A DNA stretch of 31,793 bases from assembly GCA_964399965.1 (NCBI GenBank), contig CAYNRX010000028.1:1-31793 (forward strand), given 5' to 3'. Shown here piece after piece: positions 7,496 to 18,100 of the stretch. Numbering within the stretch: the stretch's first letter is position 1; every line of letters begins with the position of its first letter. Source of the DNA: UBA1381 sp964399965 (lineage in GTDB: Bacteria; Bacillota; Clostridia; UBA1381). The translations under genes and the position numbers were made by a program. The notes beneath the pieces are model-generated. The model saw only the letters and a list, made by a program, of their open reading frames with translations, made no database searches and was not told the DNA's origin.

Positions 7496-7550
7496 ACCCA
7501 TTTTTACCCCTCAAACGGGTGGTCTCAAAATAATCATTTCATGGTATAAT
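7496..7550 (+). promoter_or_regulatory. Probable activator-dependent promoter of the surface-protein operon
   Basis: TATAAT (7545-7550) is preceded by TGG (7542-7544), an extended -10. The -35 position (7522-7527, GTCTCA) is poor. Directly upstream are ACCC at 7496-7499 and 7506-7509, exactly 10 bp apart, and an inverted GGGT at 7517-7520. This is what an activator-dependent promoter would look like. The LuxR-type regulator encoded next door is the obvious candidate activator; binding is inferred, not shown. Confidence 0.6.
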
Positions 7551-7589
7551 AAAAGCAACAATGAGCGGAACGGAAAGGAAGGTATGCGC

Positions 7590-7877
7590 ATGGAAAAGAC
7601 AAAAACCTATCATGTCGAAGGCGCAGTGCTGACGATCCCGCTTCGGTATGATAAAAAATCCGGTAGATATATGGAGGTGTACCCTGACTTCATTGAAAAT
7701 CCCATATATACGCCGGAGGGGTGCCAAATCATGCTGACGCTGGAAGACGCCTGTGCTTTTGGCGAAAAGAAGGGCGCAAACGAAGAGCTGGTAGACTGCG
7801 GCTCCTGCCGTTTTTACCGGCAAGCACCGAATACGTTGATCGGCGTGTGTGGGTGTGAAAAGAAACGGAAAAAATAA
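7590..7877 (+). CDS. Small Cys-rich protein, first gene of the surface-protein operon
   Basis: A 95-residue soluble protein. The ATG at 7590 is chosen because AAGGAAGG (7575-7582) is 7 nt upstream; the ATG at 7584 would be only 1 nt away. The C-terminal third has a DCGSC pair and a CGC pair separated by about 17 residues (RFYRQAPNTLIGV), a spacing that suggests a small metal-binding knuckle. The N-terminal half (AVLTIPLRYDKKSGRYM) looks like beta strands. No signal peptide is present although all following genes are exported, so a regulatory or accessory role in the cytoplasm is likely. I do not recognise a named family. It ends 22 nt before the next start. Confidence 0.72.
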   Translation: MEKTKTYHVEGAVLTIPLRYDKKSGRYMEVYPDFIENPIYTPEGCQIMLTLEDACAFGEKKGANEELVDCGSCRFYRQAPNTLIGVCGCEKKRKK

Positions 7878-7899
7878 CGGAACAAGGAGGAAAGAAAAA

Positions 7900-10800
7900 A
7901 TGAAAAAGCGCATATTAACGTTTATACTGTGTATTTGTATGTTTTTTCAGCTGATGCCTGCTGTCAGCACAGTATATGCGGCGGGCGGGTATAATCCGAA
8001 AGAGAACAGCGATTTTGTTGTTCCGGCAGGCCTCAGAAACAACCGGGATTTTATGCTCGGTTCGGCATTGAGGGGTACTCAGGCGAATTTCATTAACAAA
8101 ATGAGTTTAAACGGCAACACAACGTATGAGGATTTTGAGACGGATAAAAGCGTGGATATCAGCGAGGTGTCAAAGGAACTTCAGAGTGCTGGTCAGCTGG
8201 ATTATACCATCGGCGCAAGGCTGAAATCCAGCCATAATGGCTGGAATGGCGCAGCAGTCGAAACAGTGCTGTATATTAACAATTATCGCTATTATCCGCA
8301 ATGGCACACGGCAGGGTTTAAAGATCACGGAATATATGAAAACGCTGATTTCAAAAGAACTATGTCATTGAATTATTTTCGGCTTCAGGCAACAACAACA
8401 AATGAAGCGTGGTATACAAAAGCAACGCAGACAAAGGATCTGGCGATCTATCTGCTGGACGAAAAAGCACCAACTGTTGAAAGCTGCGAAATTACGCAAA
8501 ACGGCGAGAAAGCATCGGCCGTCCAGCTTGGCACCACAATTAGATTTACTCTTAATTTTTCCGAATATATCAGGTTTGCAGATAACTTGGCGTCCCATGA
8601 GCCGGGGCTGGAGTTTGAAATTTTGCCTTACGGCGAGATCGTAAGCGACCCCATACGCTTAAAAGCGGATTTTGTGGAGCTGTATGAGAACAAAATGGTG
8701 TTTGAATACACGTTTTTGGATGAATACAGCGGCTATGAGGGGATAAAGGAGTTCTATATTTCAAGAATCGAAAAGATTACGCAGCAGGAAGACCTTGATG
8801 CAAAATATGATCTTGCCCTGCTCCCCAAAGAGATTGCCGATGCGGCGAAGGCACCGACAGTTACCGTCAACAACCTTATCACAGACCTTGCGGGAAACGC
8901 CGTGGAAGAGGTTCTGGCGACGGATGAAAGCGGCGCTGTGACTGGCGAGCGGGAAATCGTCTTCAACAGCGTCAAGATCGACTCCAAAGCACCGTCCGTC
9001 CAAAACGTGGGCATAGAAAAAAAGCTGATGTGGAATATTACGGACGAGGACGCTGGCCTGTACGCCAAAGTTGGCGACAGAATGCAGCTAAGCGTTTCCT
9101 TTGCCGAGCCTGTGTACGCAGAAGCGGGAAGCACAACGCTGACCCTTAACATAAAAGACAGTTCGGGGCAGGCTGTCACTGTAAAAAATGACACGGATAT
9201 TTCGGGTGGTACTGTGATGACCTTTGAAGAGATCGAGATAACCGAAGGCATGACGTATACGGGGGACGCCGCCGCAGAGGGAAAGATAACGCCTGTTTCT
9301 ATTGACGGCTCCGATGTTTTGGATTCCGCAAAAAACCCGTGCGGAGTGCACAATCTGAAAGAGGAAGGGATATTTGCCAACCAGGATTTTGCGCTGGATA
9401 CATTGGGACCCGCGATAAATTTGATTACACCGATAACAAATTTTGATAACGACGCAATTTTCTGCGTGCCGCTGAATATAGCGGATGATAACGGCAACGG
9501 CAATGTGGCCGCCAGCGGCATCGATACGATGCGCGGATATTTCTATCTGACTGGTTTCCCGAGCAGCTACTATTATGTGACCGGCGGTAATGAAGCATAT
9601 TATGAAAAACAATACTTTTCGTATTACATATCCAATACCGCTATGACCGAAGCCGAGTTGGAAGAAAGATGGATACCCGCAACCGATCAATTCCGAACAG
9701 ATCTGCCGGATGCCAGCGCGTACTATTTCGATCTATACAGCGGCGGCGACACTTATATCTATATAAAAATAGGTGATATTGAGATTACAAATCCGACCAT
9801 ACATGTGATGGCGGAGGATATCGCCGGGAATCGAAATATTGTATCGGAACAGGTAGCGTATACCCTTGATATGACAAATCCGACATTTGGCAATGCAAGC
9901 CGTGTAACTATCGCGTCAAATGCAAACACGCCAAACACATATGATCTTTCATGCAGCATAATGCTTGAGGATGAGAACGGGATCGATTTTGACACATTCA
10001 AGGCATCGGCGAGCGATGGCTCATTCACCGATGTGGGACTGGGCTCTCATGAGAATATCGATATCATCTATACTCTGGGGGAAGACGCAAAGACGAGCAC
10101 GATCACATTTGTGATGAAAGCCGTGGCTCCGGGAAAGATCGTGGACTATAATATTACCTATACGGTCGCGGACAATTTTGGCAATGAAAGCGAGGTAACG
10201 TTTCCGTTTACGTATAATCTCACGAGTTTCCATATAGTAGAACGTGCAACAACCGAGAATGAAAACGGATACGCACCGAATATTGTTTTTCACCGGGTTG
10301 TCGAGGAATTCACACAGAATGCGAAAACGATCCTAATGATAAAGGATCCGTATTCGAATGAGAATGGCTATGCTGCAGCAATCGTAGACCAATATTATAT
10401 CGCCGCTGATCAACACAATATGCTTACCGATGAGAATGTGGAGTGGTCATATTACACAAGAAGCGAGAATGCCGATCCACAAAAGCAGATCTTGCTTACA
10501 CCGGCAGAGGGCAGCGTTGATTTCATTCGGGATCTGACAACGACCGGCGGGTATTTCGGAGACGTTTCGTACGTATTGATTTCCGGAGACGGTTTGACAA
10601 TTGAGAATTTTACAACCAATGATCCGCTCCCGGTTACCGTACCGATTTCCATAACGGAGGACACCATCCGTATGGGAGGACTTTCTGACGCCGTGCAAGG
10701 CGTACTTCTGGCACCGGGGTTTGATCTCGAGCCTGTAGACTGGGAACTGGACCCGACCGGCGGTGTCTGGCAAATGCCAGAATACGGCGAGGAGGGCTTG

Positions 10801-13800
10801 ACGACATATAATACGAGCCTTGACGGAAAATCGATCCGAGTAAGGCTCTCTCTTCCGGGAATAAACGGCCTTGCGTGGTCCGATTATGAGAGAATCGTAT
10901 TAAAACTGGGGTATGCCACAGACAATATAACGAATAACGATAATCCTATCTTCGAGATGCCGTTGTCGTTGACGGAAGAAGAACAATACATCGTTCTTCC
11001 CGAAAGCTTGAATGAAGATTTTTTCACGGAAAGGACGAACCTGGAATTCTACATTCAGACGTTTGCGAAATGGGACAGTGTATACAGTTACGGATTCTAT
11101 ACAACAAGCGGCGAGATATTTGCCTGCTATAACAACGCACAACTAGACGAGGCGTATTTACAGAAACTTACTAAGAACACATATATAGAAGTTCCGGATA
11201 ATAACGGCGGAACGGAACAGGTATCTGTCTTACATGAGCAGGGATTCGGCTCCGCGCAGGAGACTGCGCAGGATCTGGGGGTAGCAAAAGCGATCGATAT
11301 CGCGTTATCGGACATGACAGCTATCACTCTTGATTTTGCAGGTCTTGGTTATGAGCAGAGGATCCGTATCTGGAATGAGACCAACGGAGAAACAAAAGAC
11401 GATGCGGAATGGTCGATGCATGTGGCCAACTTCGAGAGGCATCTTGTCGCCGATGCGATAAATACCGTATATTATCAGACGGTCAATCCGTACAGCGGAC
11501 TTAGTGATATCCATACGCTTATTTTTGACACCAGGCAGGAGACGCCGAAGCTTTCCGTAGGATTTACGCCGAGCGCGGACGATGGCTATGCGACAGAACG
11601 CCGGTTGGTCATCACTGAACTCGGCAGCGGAGCGGGCGAGGAACTCACCGTCAAGATGATCGATCCTGAAGGGAATATCGTTGATTTTCCGGAGGGTGAC
11701 GGTGCGATCGTACGCGATGAAAATTATAGGACATTTTATACCGTAAACAGCGCAGGCGCTATCGGATACACCGCTGTCAAAGCCGAAAAGATAGACGCTG
11801 AAAGTCCTGTTATCACGATTGACAGCCAGGGCGGAGATTATCTGGGCATATCCGTAACGGATGACGTATTTGAAAAAGACATGTCGGATATGGAGCTGTA
11901 TCTCAGGTACGATGATCCGTCATACAGGGCGGCTCTTGCAGAATATGGGCTTTTGACCGATGAAGATGGGTTCTTTAAGGTCGAAGAGTTTTCGCAGTCG
12001 GCGTTCGGTGTGCGCCCGGAAAATACCGCTATGGGCATATTGGAATATACCGGATCCCTCCGGCCTGCGGACGGGCAGATATATGCCGGAATGATGTTTA
12101 CAGCCCCAGCGGGGAGCGGCGGATATACGGGGACGATCTCCATGTATGTTGTGGACCGTGTCGGACATCAATCGGAGATAGCCACTACTGCTGCGATGAA
12201 CATCCCGGAGATCAAATTTACGGAGAATGAATTCGTCTATAACAGAAATAATCATCCGTTTGGAGCTGAAGAAAATATTGTTTTCCCGTATTATTCCGTT
12301 GCTTTGGAAAATCCGGCCGAAGTGACCGAGCCAAAACGCACAGACAGGGGTATCAGAGGCGATATCAATACGGAATATGTGTTCCGGGACCTCCATGAAG
12401 CTATGCCTATCTATAAGGACGGAGAGTATACGCTTACGGTAAAAGACCATTTCGGTGATGAGCATGAGGTCGCATATAACGTGCCGCCGGAGGCGTTTAA
12501 CGGGGACAGGCTTGACATATATGCCGTTAATGCAAAGGACGGAGATACCGATATTGTGAATGTAAGCATAAGCTCTCTTGACGGCAGCAGCTTTAAGGTG
12601 GAGCTGCCGAGTGATGACGATTATGACATGGCGGCGATGGATGGGTATGTGATCGATCCGTCTATGAAAGCCGGTGAAGCGACCGTATGGCAGAGCGACG
12701 GCAGCGCAGGTGCGTTCGGCGAATTTTATACGGATGTAACGCTAAAAGTGACGAAAAACGGGACATTCAAGGTGCTTGTCCAAAATAACGAGGGCCTTCT
12801 TACCGAATATTTAGTCAACGTCTATATCAACAAAGAAATCGCGGAGCTTGAAACAATGTGGAGCTTCCCCAATGGACTGTTTGAAGATGAGGACGGCAAG
12901 GTCTACACATATGATTATGCTACTTTCATTGTGAATACTGTTGACCCGGAGAGAACTCTGGTCGGGGGAAGCGAGTTCAATTTCACATACAACGATCCTG
13001 TGGGGACAACAAAAACCTTTACTGTTACAGACGATTACGGCTTTGTTCAGGAGTGTACCGCAGAACTTGACGTTGAGATACGAAAATCCGAACAGCCTTA
13101 CCTGACGCCTCCAAACATGGAAGTATCCATTTATGCCCAGAGGAACAACACCTCTGTCATAATAGGCAGTATCGGAGAAGAAGAAAGCGAAAGATACGGT
13201 GAGCTGATCGATATGTACGGCGGCGCGACAGAATACAAGCTCACAGTGTCAACGCTTTCGCCGAATAACGTAAAGACCGTACTGCTGCCTTACGGCGGAG
13301 ATACATCCGGCATTACATATGATACGGCGCAGAATGCAGCGATAGATGGCGTTGAAGCGGCTGGGGATGTTTTCCGGATCAATAAGACGGATGCCAGATT
13401 CTCACTCATCATGGTTGATGAAAACGATCTCCTAAGTGAACGGTTTGACTTTGACGGCGGATTTATAATAGACGTTACGCCGCCGGTCATCAGCAATGTA
13501 AAGCAAACCGTAAAGGGATATAACGTTGAACTTGCGATAACCGTAATCGATGATGTAAGCAGCTTTGATGAATTGACAGTCCTAAGCCCCGGCGGCGTTA
13601 CAAGGGGCGAGAACATCTTCCTCTATACCGTCGGGCAGAACGGAAGCGTTGTGTTTACCGTAAGCGACAAGTGCGGCAATTTCACAACACAGGCGATCTC
13701 CGTAACGGAAATTGATGACACAAAGCCGGTGGCAAGGCTTGTCGCATATTCACCGTCATCCGCAACCTCACAGGTTGTATTGCCGGAAATCGCAAACAGG

Positions 13801-15129
13801 GACATTGAAGCGTTGATTACGTTTAATAAAAATATCATGGATTTAAGCCTTGAGATTTTAAAAGACGGCGCATACACTGCTGTAACAGATGAAGACGGCG
13901 TAAGTATATCAAAAAATACAGAAAGCTCAGCTACCGTTACTTTCACAAAGGGTGCGTCTGTAAGGGTGCAGTATAAAGCACTCAACGGGCAAAGCGGAAC
14001 GCCGTTTGAAATCCATATTCCGGACGGCATCATAGACAAGAGCGTACCGAATATCGTTACCGAAGTGATATACAATAAGCGCGATGGCGCGAGCAGGCCG
14101 ATCAGCGCGACAATCCGGGCATATGCCGACAATAAGACCATATTCTACGGCAGAGGCACGTATACACAGGAAGATCCGTTTGAGGAAACCGTATATGAAA
14201 ATAATATTTATGAGTATTCGTTTACGGATAATGCCGGAAACGTTGTGGAGGCAAATGTCGATGTCAACGGGATTGACGAAAAGAGGCTGGAGGTCTATGC
14301 GTATGACATACCGGAGCAAATAACGCCTTCCGGTGCAGAGTTCAAGCTATCGGTAAATAAGCCTGCAGCAATCACTTTGGATGATGGGCTTACAACAGGC
14401 GACAGCCTTGCCGTAACAGAGCCGGATGGCACTGTGCTTACGCTGACAGCGCAGCACGCAGGCTTCTATACAATCACCGCAACGGACGATGCCGGAAATA
14501 CGGTGAACTGCTTTGTATCGATAGCTGTCGGCGATTCCATGCCGCCCGTTATCATGGCGGATACCGACTATGTATATGTACGTCAGGACAGCGATATTGC
14601 GGGCATTGATGACAGCCTGCTTACGAGTGGCTTACTTGTAAGCGATGATAAATCCAGCGCAGAAAATATCACGCTTACCGTTGACAGATCAGGCCTGCCG
14701 GCGGACTTAAGCACCATAGGCAATTATGAATACACGGTAACGGCAGCGGACGAAGCCGGGAACACAGCCGATATCAGACGATATCTGAGTGTTTACGCAA
14801 AGGATGCAACAGCGGTAGAAATAGACGGCATCTTTACCAAGCACACGGGCGTTGCAACCACATCAAAGGGCGAACATACAATCAGCGTAAGTCTGCCAAA
14901 CGAATCTGTTTCCGGAATGGCTTTTGAGCCGTATCAGGTATACTGCACAAAGGGATTCTATACAGCAGGCCAGATGAAACCGTGGATGCTGCCGATGACG
15001 GCGGCCGGTATCAAGGACGGCACAGATGACGAGTATCGGTACAACTTTGAGCAGGCGGGCTGGTACACGGTTTATGTACTGCGCCAGAACAGAGAGGCAT
15101 TTCTGGTGCATGTACTGATTCAGGATTGA
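7900..15129 (+). CDS. Giant secreted protein of tandem bacterial Ig-like domains
   Basis: A 2409-residue exported protein. ATG 7900 follows AAGGAGG and opens a classical signal peptide (MKKRILTFILCICMFFQL, cleavage expected after VYA at about 27). After a unique N-terminal part (28-185) the protein is built of beta-sandwich modules. Their boundaries show a recurring D-x-x-x-P linker at about residues 187, 361, 500, 657, 1299, 1857, 1939 and 2211, and D-x-A-G-N turns (DLAGN, DNAGN, DDAGN, DEAGN), as in bacterial Ig-like and cadherin-like repeats. There is no LPXTG, SLH or C-terminal membrane segment, so it is probably released or held by a partner, such as the SLH protein encoded next. Adhesion, matrix or fibre formation is plausible; the ligand is unknown. 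Very few Cys are present after the signal peptide. Confidence 0.85.
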   Translation: MKKRILTFILCICMFFQLMPAVSTVYAAGGYNPKENSDFVVPAGLRNNRDFMLGSALRGTQANFINKMSLNGNTTYEDFETDKSVDISEVSKELQSAGQLDYTIGARLKSSHNGWNGAAVETVLYINNYRYYPQWHTAGFKDHGIYENADFKRTMSLNYFRLQATTTNEAWYTKATQTKDLAIYLLDEKAPTVESCEITQNGEKASAVQLGTTIRFTLNFSEYIRFADNLASHEPGLEFEILPYGEIVSDPIRLKADFVELYENKMVFEYTFLDEYSGYEGIKEFYISRIEKITQQEDLDAKYDLALLPKEIADAAKAPTVTVNNLITDLAGNAVEEVLATDESGAVTGEREIVFNSVKIDSKAPSVQNVGIEKKLMWNITDEDAGLYAKVGDRMQLSVSFAEPVYAEAGSTTLTLNIKDSSGQAVTVKNDTDISGGTVMTFEEIEITEGMTYTGDAAAEGKITPVSIDGSDVLDSAKNPCGVHNLKEEGIFANQDFALDTLGPAINLITPITNFDNDAIFCVPLNIADDNGNGNVAASGIDTMRGYFYLTGFPSSYYYVTGGNEAYYEKQYFSYYISNTAMTEAELEERWIPATDQFRTDLPDASAYYFDLYSGGDTYIYIKIGDIEITNPTIHVMAEDIAGNRNIVSEQVAYTLDMTNPTFGNASRVTIASNANTPNTYDLSCSIMLEDENGIDFDTFKASASDGSFTDVGLGSHENIDIIYTLGEDAKTSTITFVMKAVAPGKIVDYNITYTVADNFGNESEVTFPFTYNLTSFHIVERATTENENGYAPNIVFHRVVEEFTQNAKTILMIKDPYSNENGYAAAIVDQYYIAADQHNMLTDENVEWSYYTRSENADPQKQILLTPAEGSVDFIRDLTTTGGYFGDVSYVLISGDGLTIENFTTNDPLPVTVPISITEDTIRMGGLSDAVQGVLLAPGFDLEPVDWELDPTGGVWQMPEYGEEGLTTYNTSLDGKSIRVRLSLPGINGLAWSDYERIVLKLGYATDNITNNDNPIFEMPLSLTEEEQYIVLPESLNEDFFTERTNLEFYIQTFAKWDSVYSYGFYTTSGEIFACYNNAQLDEAYLQKLTKNTYIEVPDNNGGTEQVSVLHEQGFGSAQETAQDLGVAKAIDIALSDMTAITLDFAGLGYEQRIRIWNETNGETKDDAEWSMHVANFERHLVADAINTVYYQTVNPYSGLSDIHTLIFDTRQETPKLSVGFTPSADDGYATERRLVITELGSGAGEELTVKMIDPEGNIVDFPEGDGAIVRDENYRTFYTVNSAGAIGYTAVKAEKIDAESPVITIDSQGGDYLGISVTDDVFEKDMSDMELYLRYDDPSYRAALAEYGLLTDEDGFFKVEEFSQSAFGVRPENTAMGILEYTGSLRPADGQIYAGMMFTAPAGSGGYTGTISMYVVDRVGHQSEIATTAAMNIPEIKFTENEFVYNRNNHPFGAEENIVFPYYSVALENPAEVTEPKRTDRGIRGDINTEYVFRDLHEAMPIYKDGEYTLTVKDHFGDEHEVAYNVPPEAFNGDRLDIYAVNAKDGDTDIVNVSISSLDGSSFKVELPSDDDYDMAAMDGYVIDPSMKAGEATVWQSDGSAGAFGEFYTDVTLKVTKNGTFKVLVQNNEGLLTEYLVNVYINKEIAELETMWSFPNGLFEDEDGKVYTYDYATFIVNTVDPERTLVGGSEFNFTYNDPVGTTKTFTVTDDYGFVQECTAELDVEIRKSEQPYLTPPNMEVSIYAQRNNTSVIIGSIGEEESERYGELIDMYGGATEYKLTVSTLSPNNVKTVLLPYGGDTSGITYDTAQNAAIDGVEAAGDVFRINKTDARFSLIMVDENDLLSERFDFDGGFIIDVTPPVISNVKQTVKGYNVELAITVIDDVSSFDELTVLSPGGVTRGENIFLYTVGQNGSVVFTVSDKCGNFTTQAISVTEIDDTKPVARLVAYSPSSATSQVVLPEIANRDIEALITFNKNIMDLSLEILKDGAYTAVTDEDGVSISKNTESSATVTFTKGASVRVQYKALNGQSGTPFEIHIPDGIIDKSVPNIVTEVIYNKRDGASRPISATIRAYADNKTIFYGRGTYTQEDPFEETVYENNIYEYSFTDNAGNVVEANVDVNGIDEKRLEVYAYDIPEQITPSGAEFKLSVNKPAAITLDDGLTTGDSLAVTEPDGTVLTLTAQHAGFYTITATDDAGNTVNCFVSIAVGDSMPPVIMADTDYVYVRQDSDIAGIDDSLLTSGLLVSDDKSSAENITLTVDRSGLPADLSTIGNYEYTVTAADEAGNTADIRRYLSVYAKDATAVEIDGIFTKHTGVATTSKGEHTISVSLPNESVSGMAFEPYQVYCTKGFYTAGQMKPWMLPMTAAGIKDGTDDEYRYNFEQAGWYTVYVLRQNREAFLVHVLIQD

Positions 15130-15160
15130 AAAACCATTCATATAGAGAGGAGGAGTAAAC

Positions 15161-18100
15161 ATGAAGAAATGTATATCTCTTATATTGTGCCTGAGCCTGC
15201 TTTTGGGCATAAGCGCTCCCTTGGCTGCGTACGCGGACGGGGAAGGTGAATACAGCCTGATCAATGAAAATATTGAAGTCTATGTGTCTGCTGAAAACGG
15301 CGGTTTTGTGATCAAAACCGCCGAAGGCGACACCCTCAAAAAATCAGACAATAATAAAGATTTATTATACCACAGTGGCGAATATGATACTTCCTTCACA
15401 TCGTTTGAAGTGGAGCGCGACGGGGAAAAGAAGGAATATATATTCGGTGGGGACTACGGCTTTTTGGGGCTCGGGAGCTCGGATGTAACGGTAACGCAGC
15501 TTGCAGACAGCATAGAAGCGGTTTGGAGCGTTGATGGCATTACCTTTACGCAAACGATAGAGCTGCCGAATACCGCAAACAATCAGCATGGTATGGTTGC
15601 AATTTCCTATATGGCTGAGGTAAAATCGGGAAGCCCTGCAAAAATAAAATCGAGGATTTTATTTGATACATCACTGGGAAATCAGGATTATGCATATTAC
15701 AACGCAAACGACAATCTCGGCTATGTCGTGACATACGAGCGCGAAACGGAACTTTTTGGGAGTGATTACGCATCGGGTTATATCCCTGAGAGCATTTATG
15801 CGTCCGACATTGACGGGCTTGCGGGAACCGCGGCATATTCTGTGAATACAACGGCGTATAAGGCTGTGTTTGCGCATTGGAACAATCTTGCGTCAACGGT
15901 ATTTGACTATACGCCGAATCCCGCAATGACGTTTACAAACGCAAGCAATATCGAATACCAAACGGCCGACAGCGCATATGCTTTATACAACGACCTGGGT
16001 GAGATAGGCGTAAACGCCAGCGGAAGTGTAAGTTGCTATTACGGCATCTATTCTAATTATAATGTGGGCGCGTCCGAAAAGGTGGCGTTAAATGTCATAA
16101 CGCCCAACGCCCTCGCGCTTTCGGAGGATAAGCAAAGCTATATTCCGGCAAGCGGCGCTGTTGGAAACGCAACGTTTCCGGTTAATATCAATATGACCAA
16201 TTTTTCATCAGACGATCTGTCCCGGATCGCGATCGCCGCATACACGTCAAATGGGATCACACCCCTTGATATGGATGGCAACGAGCTGGATTTTGAGCCG
16301 AACAGTATGAATCCGTATTACGTGACATATGAAGGCTTTCAATCCGGCGGCGTCCTTGATTATATCTTCCAGTTCAAGGCGTCTGTTGGGGACAGCGCGG
16401 CATACAGAAGGGTTGAACTCAGGGTTTACGATATTTCTGACGGGACGATGACCTTCTCAAACGCCAACATGATAGGCAGCAGAAGCTTTAATATATTGTG
16501 TCCCGGCGGGGGCGGCAACCTGCCCCAGGTAACATTTACGGGGGCGGATCCGGAAATTTTATATCACAAAGGCGGAAACAGATACATCATTACCGGAACG
16601 AATTTTTCCATGCTGACCGACCCGGCGCATTATTCCATCGTGCTTGAGTCGGACGATGGCCTAAACAGCTATACGGTTGATCCGAACGATATCGTAATCG
16701 ATGCGGAAGCCGGAACCATGACGCTGATTTTGCCGGAGGAATATGTGCCCGGCGCATATCACGTATATATCAACTGGCGGCAGTCGGCGTATGATAATGG
16801 GATCATAGAACCAAACACACCTTCGTCCTACACCTCCGAGGCGCTTCGGCTCATCTTTTCCGAGGATCCGAAATACAAAAATAACGTATACGGGGTCGTT
16901 GCGGTTGTACAGGACAAATCGCCAGCGCCGAACCAGGTGTATACGATTTTGAGCTTTAAAGATGAGGAAGCGTTTACAACATATAAGCAGACAGACCAAA
17001 CTTACAGTGAAATCCTTTTGGAAGTAAGAGGCGAATTTGAAGCTGTAACAGACGGGCACGGGAACATGGTGCATCTTACGGGAACCTCGCAGTCGGGTTC
17101 AAATAACGTGTACACCATCAACCAATGCCTGGATTTTCAGGATGGGATCATTGAGATCTATTATGAAAATGATGATATCAATGCGGCAAACAGAAAAATC
17201 AATGTTGACTTTGACGGGAAATTGTATACGTCGGGCGAACGGACGCATATCGCGTCTGTTCCGGCCGCACTGACGAGTATTGAAAACGGGCAGGAATACG
17301 GCCTTTTGGAATACAACCTGCATGGGGAGAGAAAAAACGATACGAATGTCAACTATATCTCCCTGGTATGGGGTCATACCGGGCTGGATCTCGCGCAGCA
17401 GATAGCGGGGTCGGTATTCCAGCTTGGGTTTGGGATACTCGGCGTCATAAATGACGATAACGGCACCGCCGTCGGCAAGACCGTTTCGTTTACGGCGTCC
17501 TTTGACATAGGGTTCTTGATCCCGAACGGGCAGAAGTATAAGGACAACATGAGATACGATGATGTATTTGACCGCATTTTAACAGCGTTCGACTTTAACG
17601 ATTATTACCATCCGAGGGATCTGCGCCAGCGGGCAAACGTCCTTTTCGGGAAGAACAACGACTTGACCGATGAGGATCGGTATGTGCAGTCGCAGCAAGC
17701 AGCGACAATGAATATTCTGGTGCGGGACGTCCTGTTTGCATATGTTCCGGCGCAAAGCGAAGGCGAAGAAGATTTGTGCGGTTTCTACGGATTCCGCGCC
17801 GGCGCGGATATTGTGCTTCCGTCTTATACAGAGGCAATGCCGCAGATAAATGCACGCCTTGAAGTGAACACAATCAGGAATTACAGCTTTTCGGTCGAAG
17901 GCGGCTTGAAATTTGCAAATTTGGATTTCGGCGCTTCCCTTGAAGTATTGAGCGTGGAAAATGAAATCCCCGTACCGAATAAATTGTTTATTTACTGCAA
18001 CATTCCTGCAGGTCCGTTAGGATTCTTCCTTGACCCTGCCGGAGCCGTTATCATAACCGGCGGAGGCGGAGGCTTTGATAATTTGTATGAAACCATTATG

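Noticed and set aside
8754..9521. 255-codon minus-strand frame inside the giant Ig protein gene
   Set aside because: Low-complexity Ser/Ala/Pro-rich product, a typical shadow of a GC-rich coding strand; the plus strand has a signal peptide and domain repeats.
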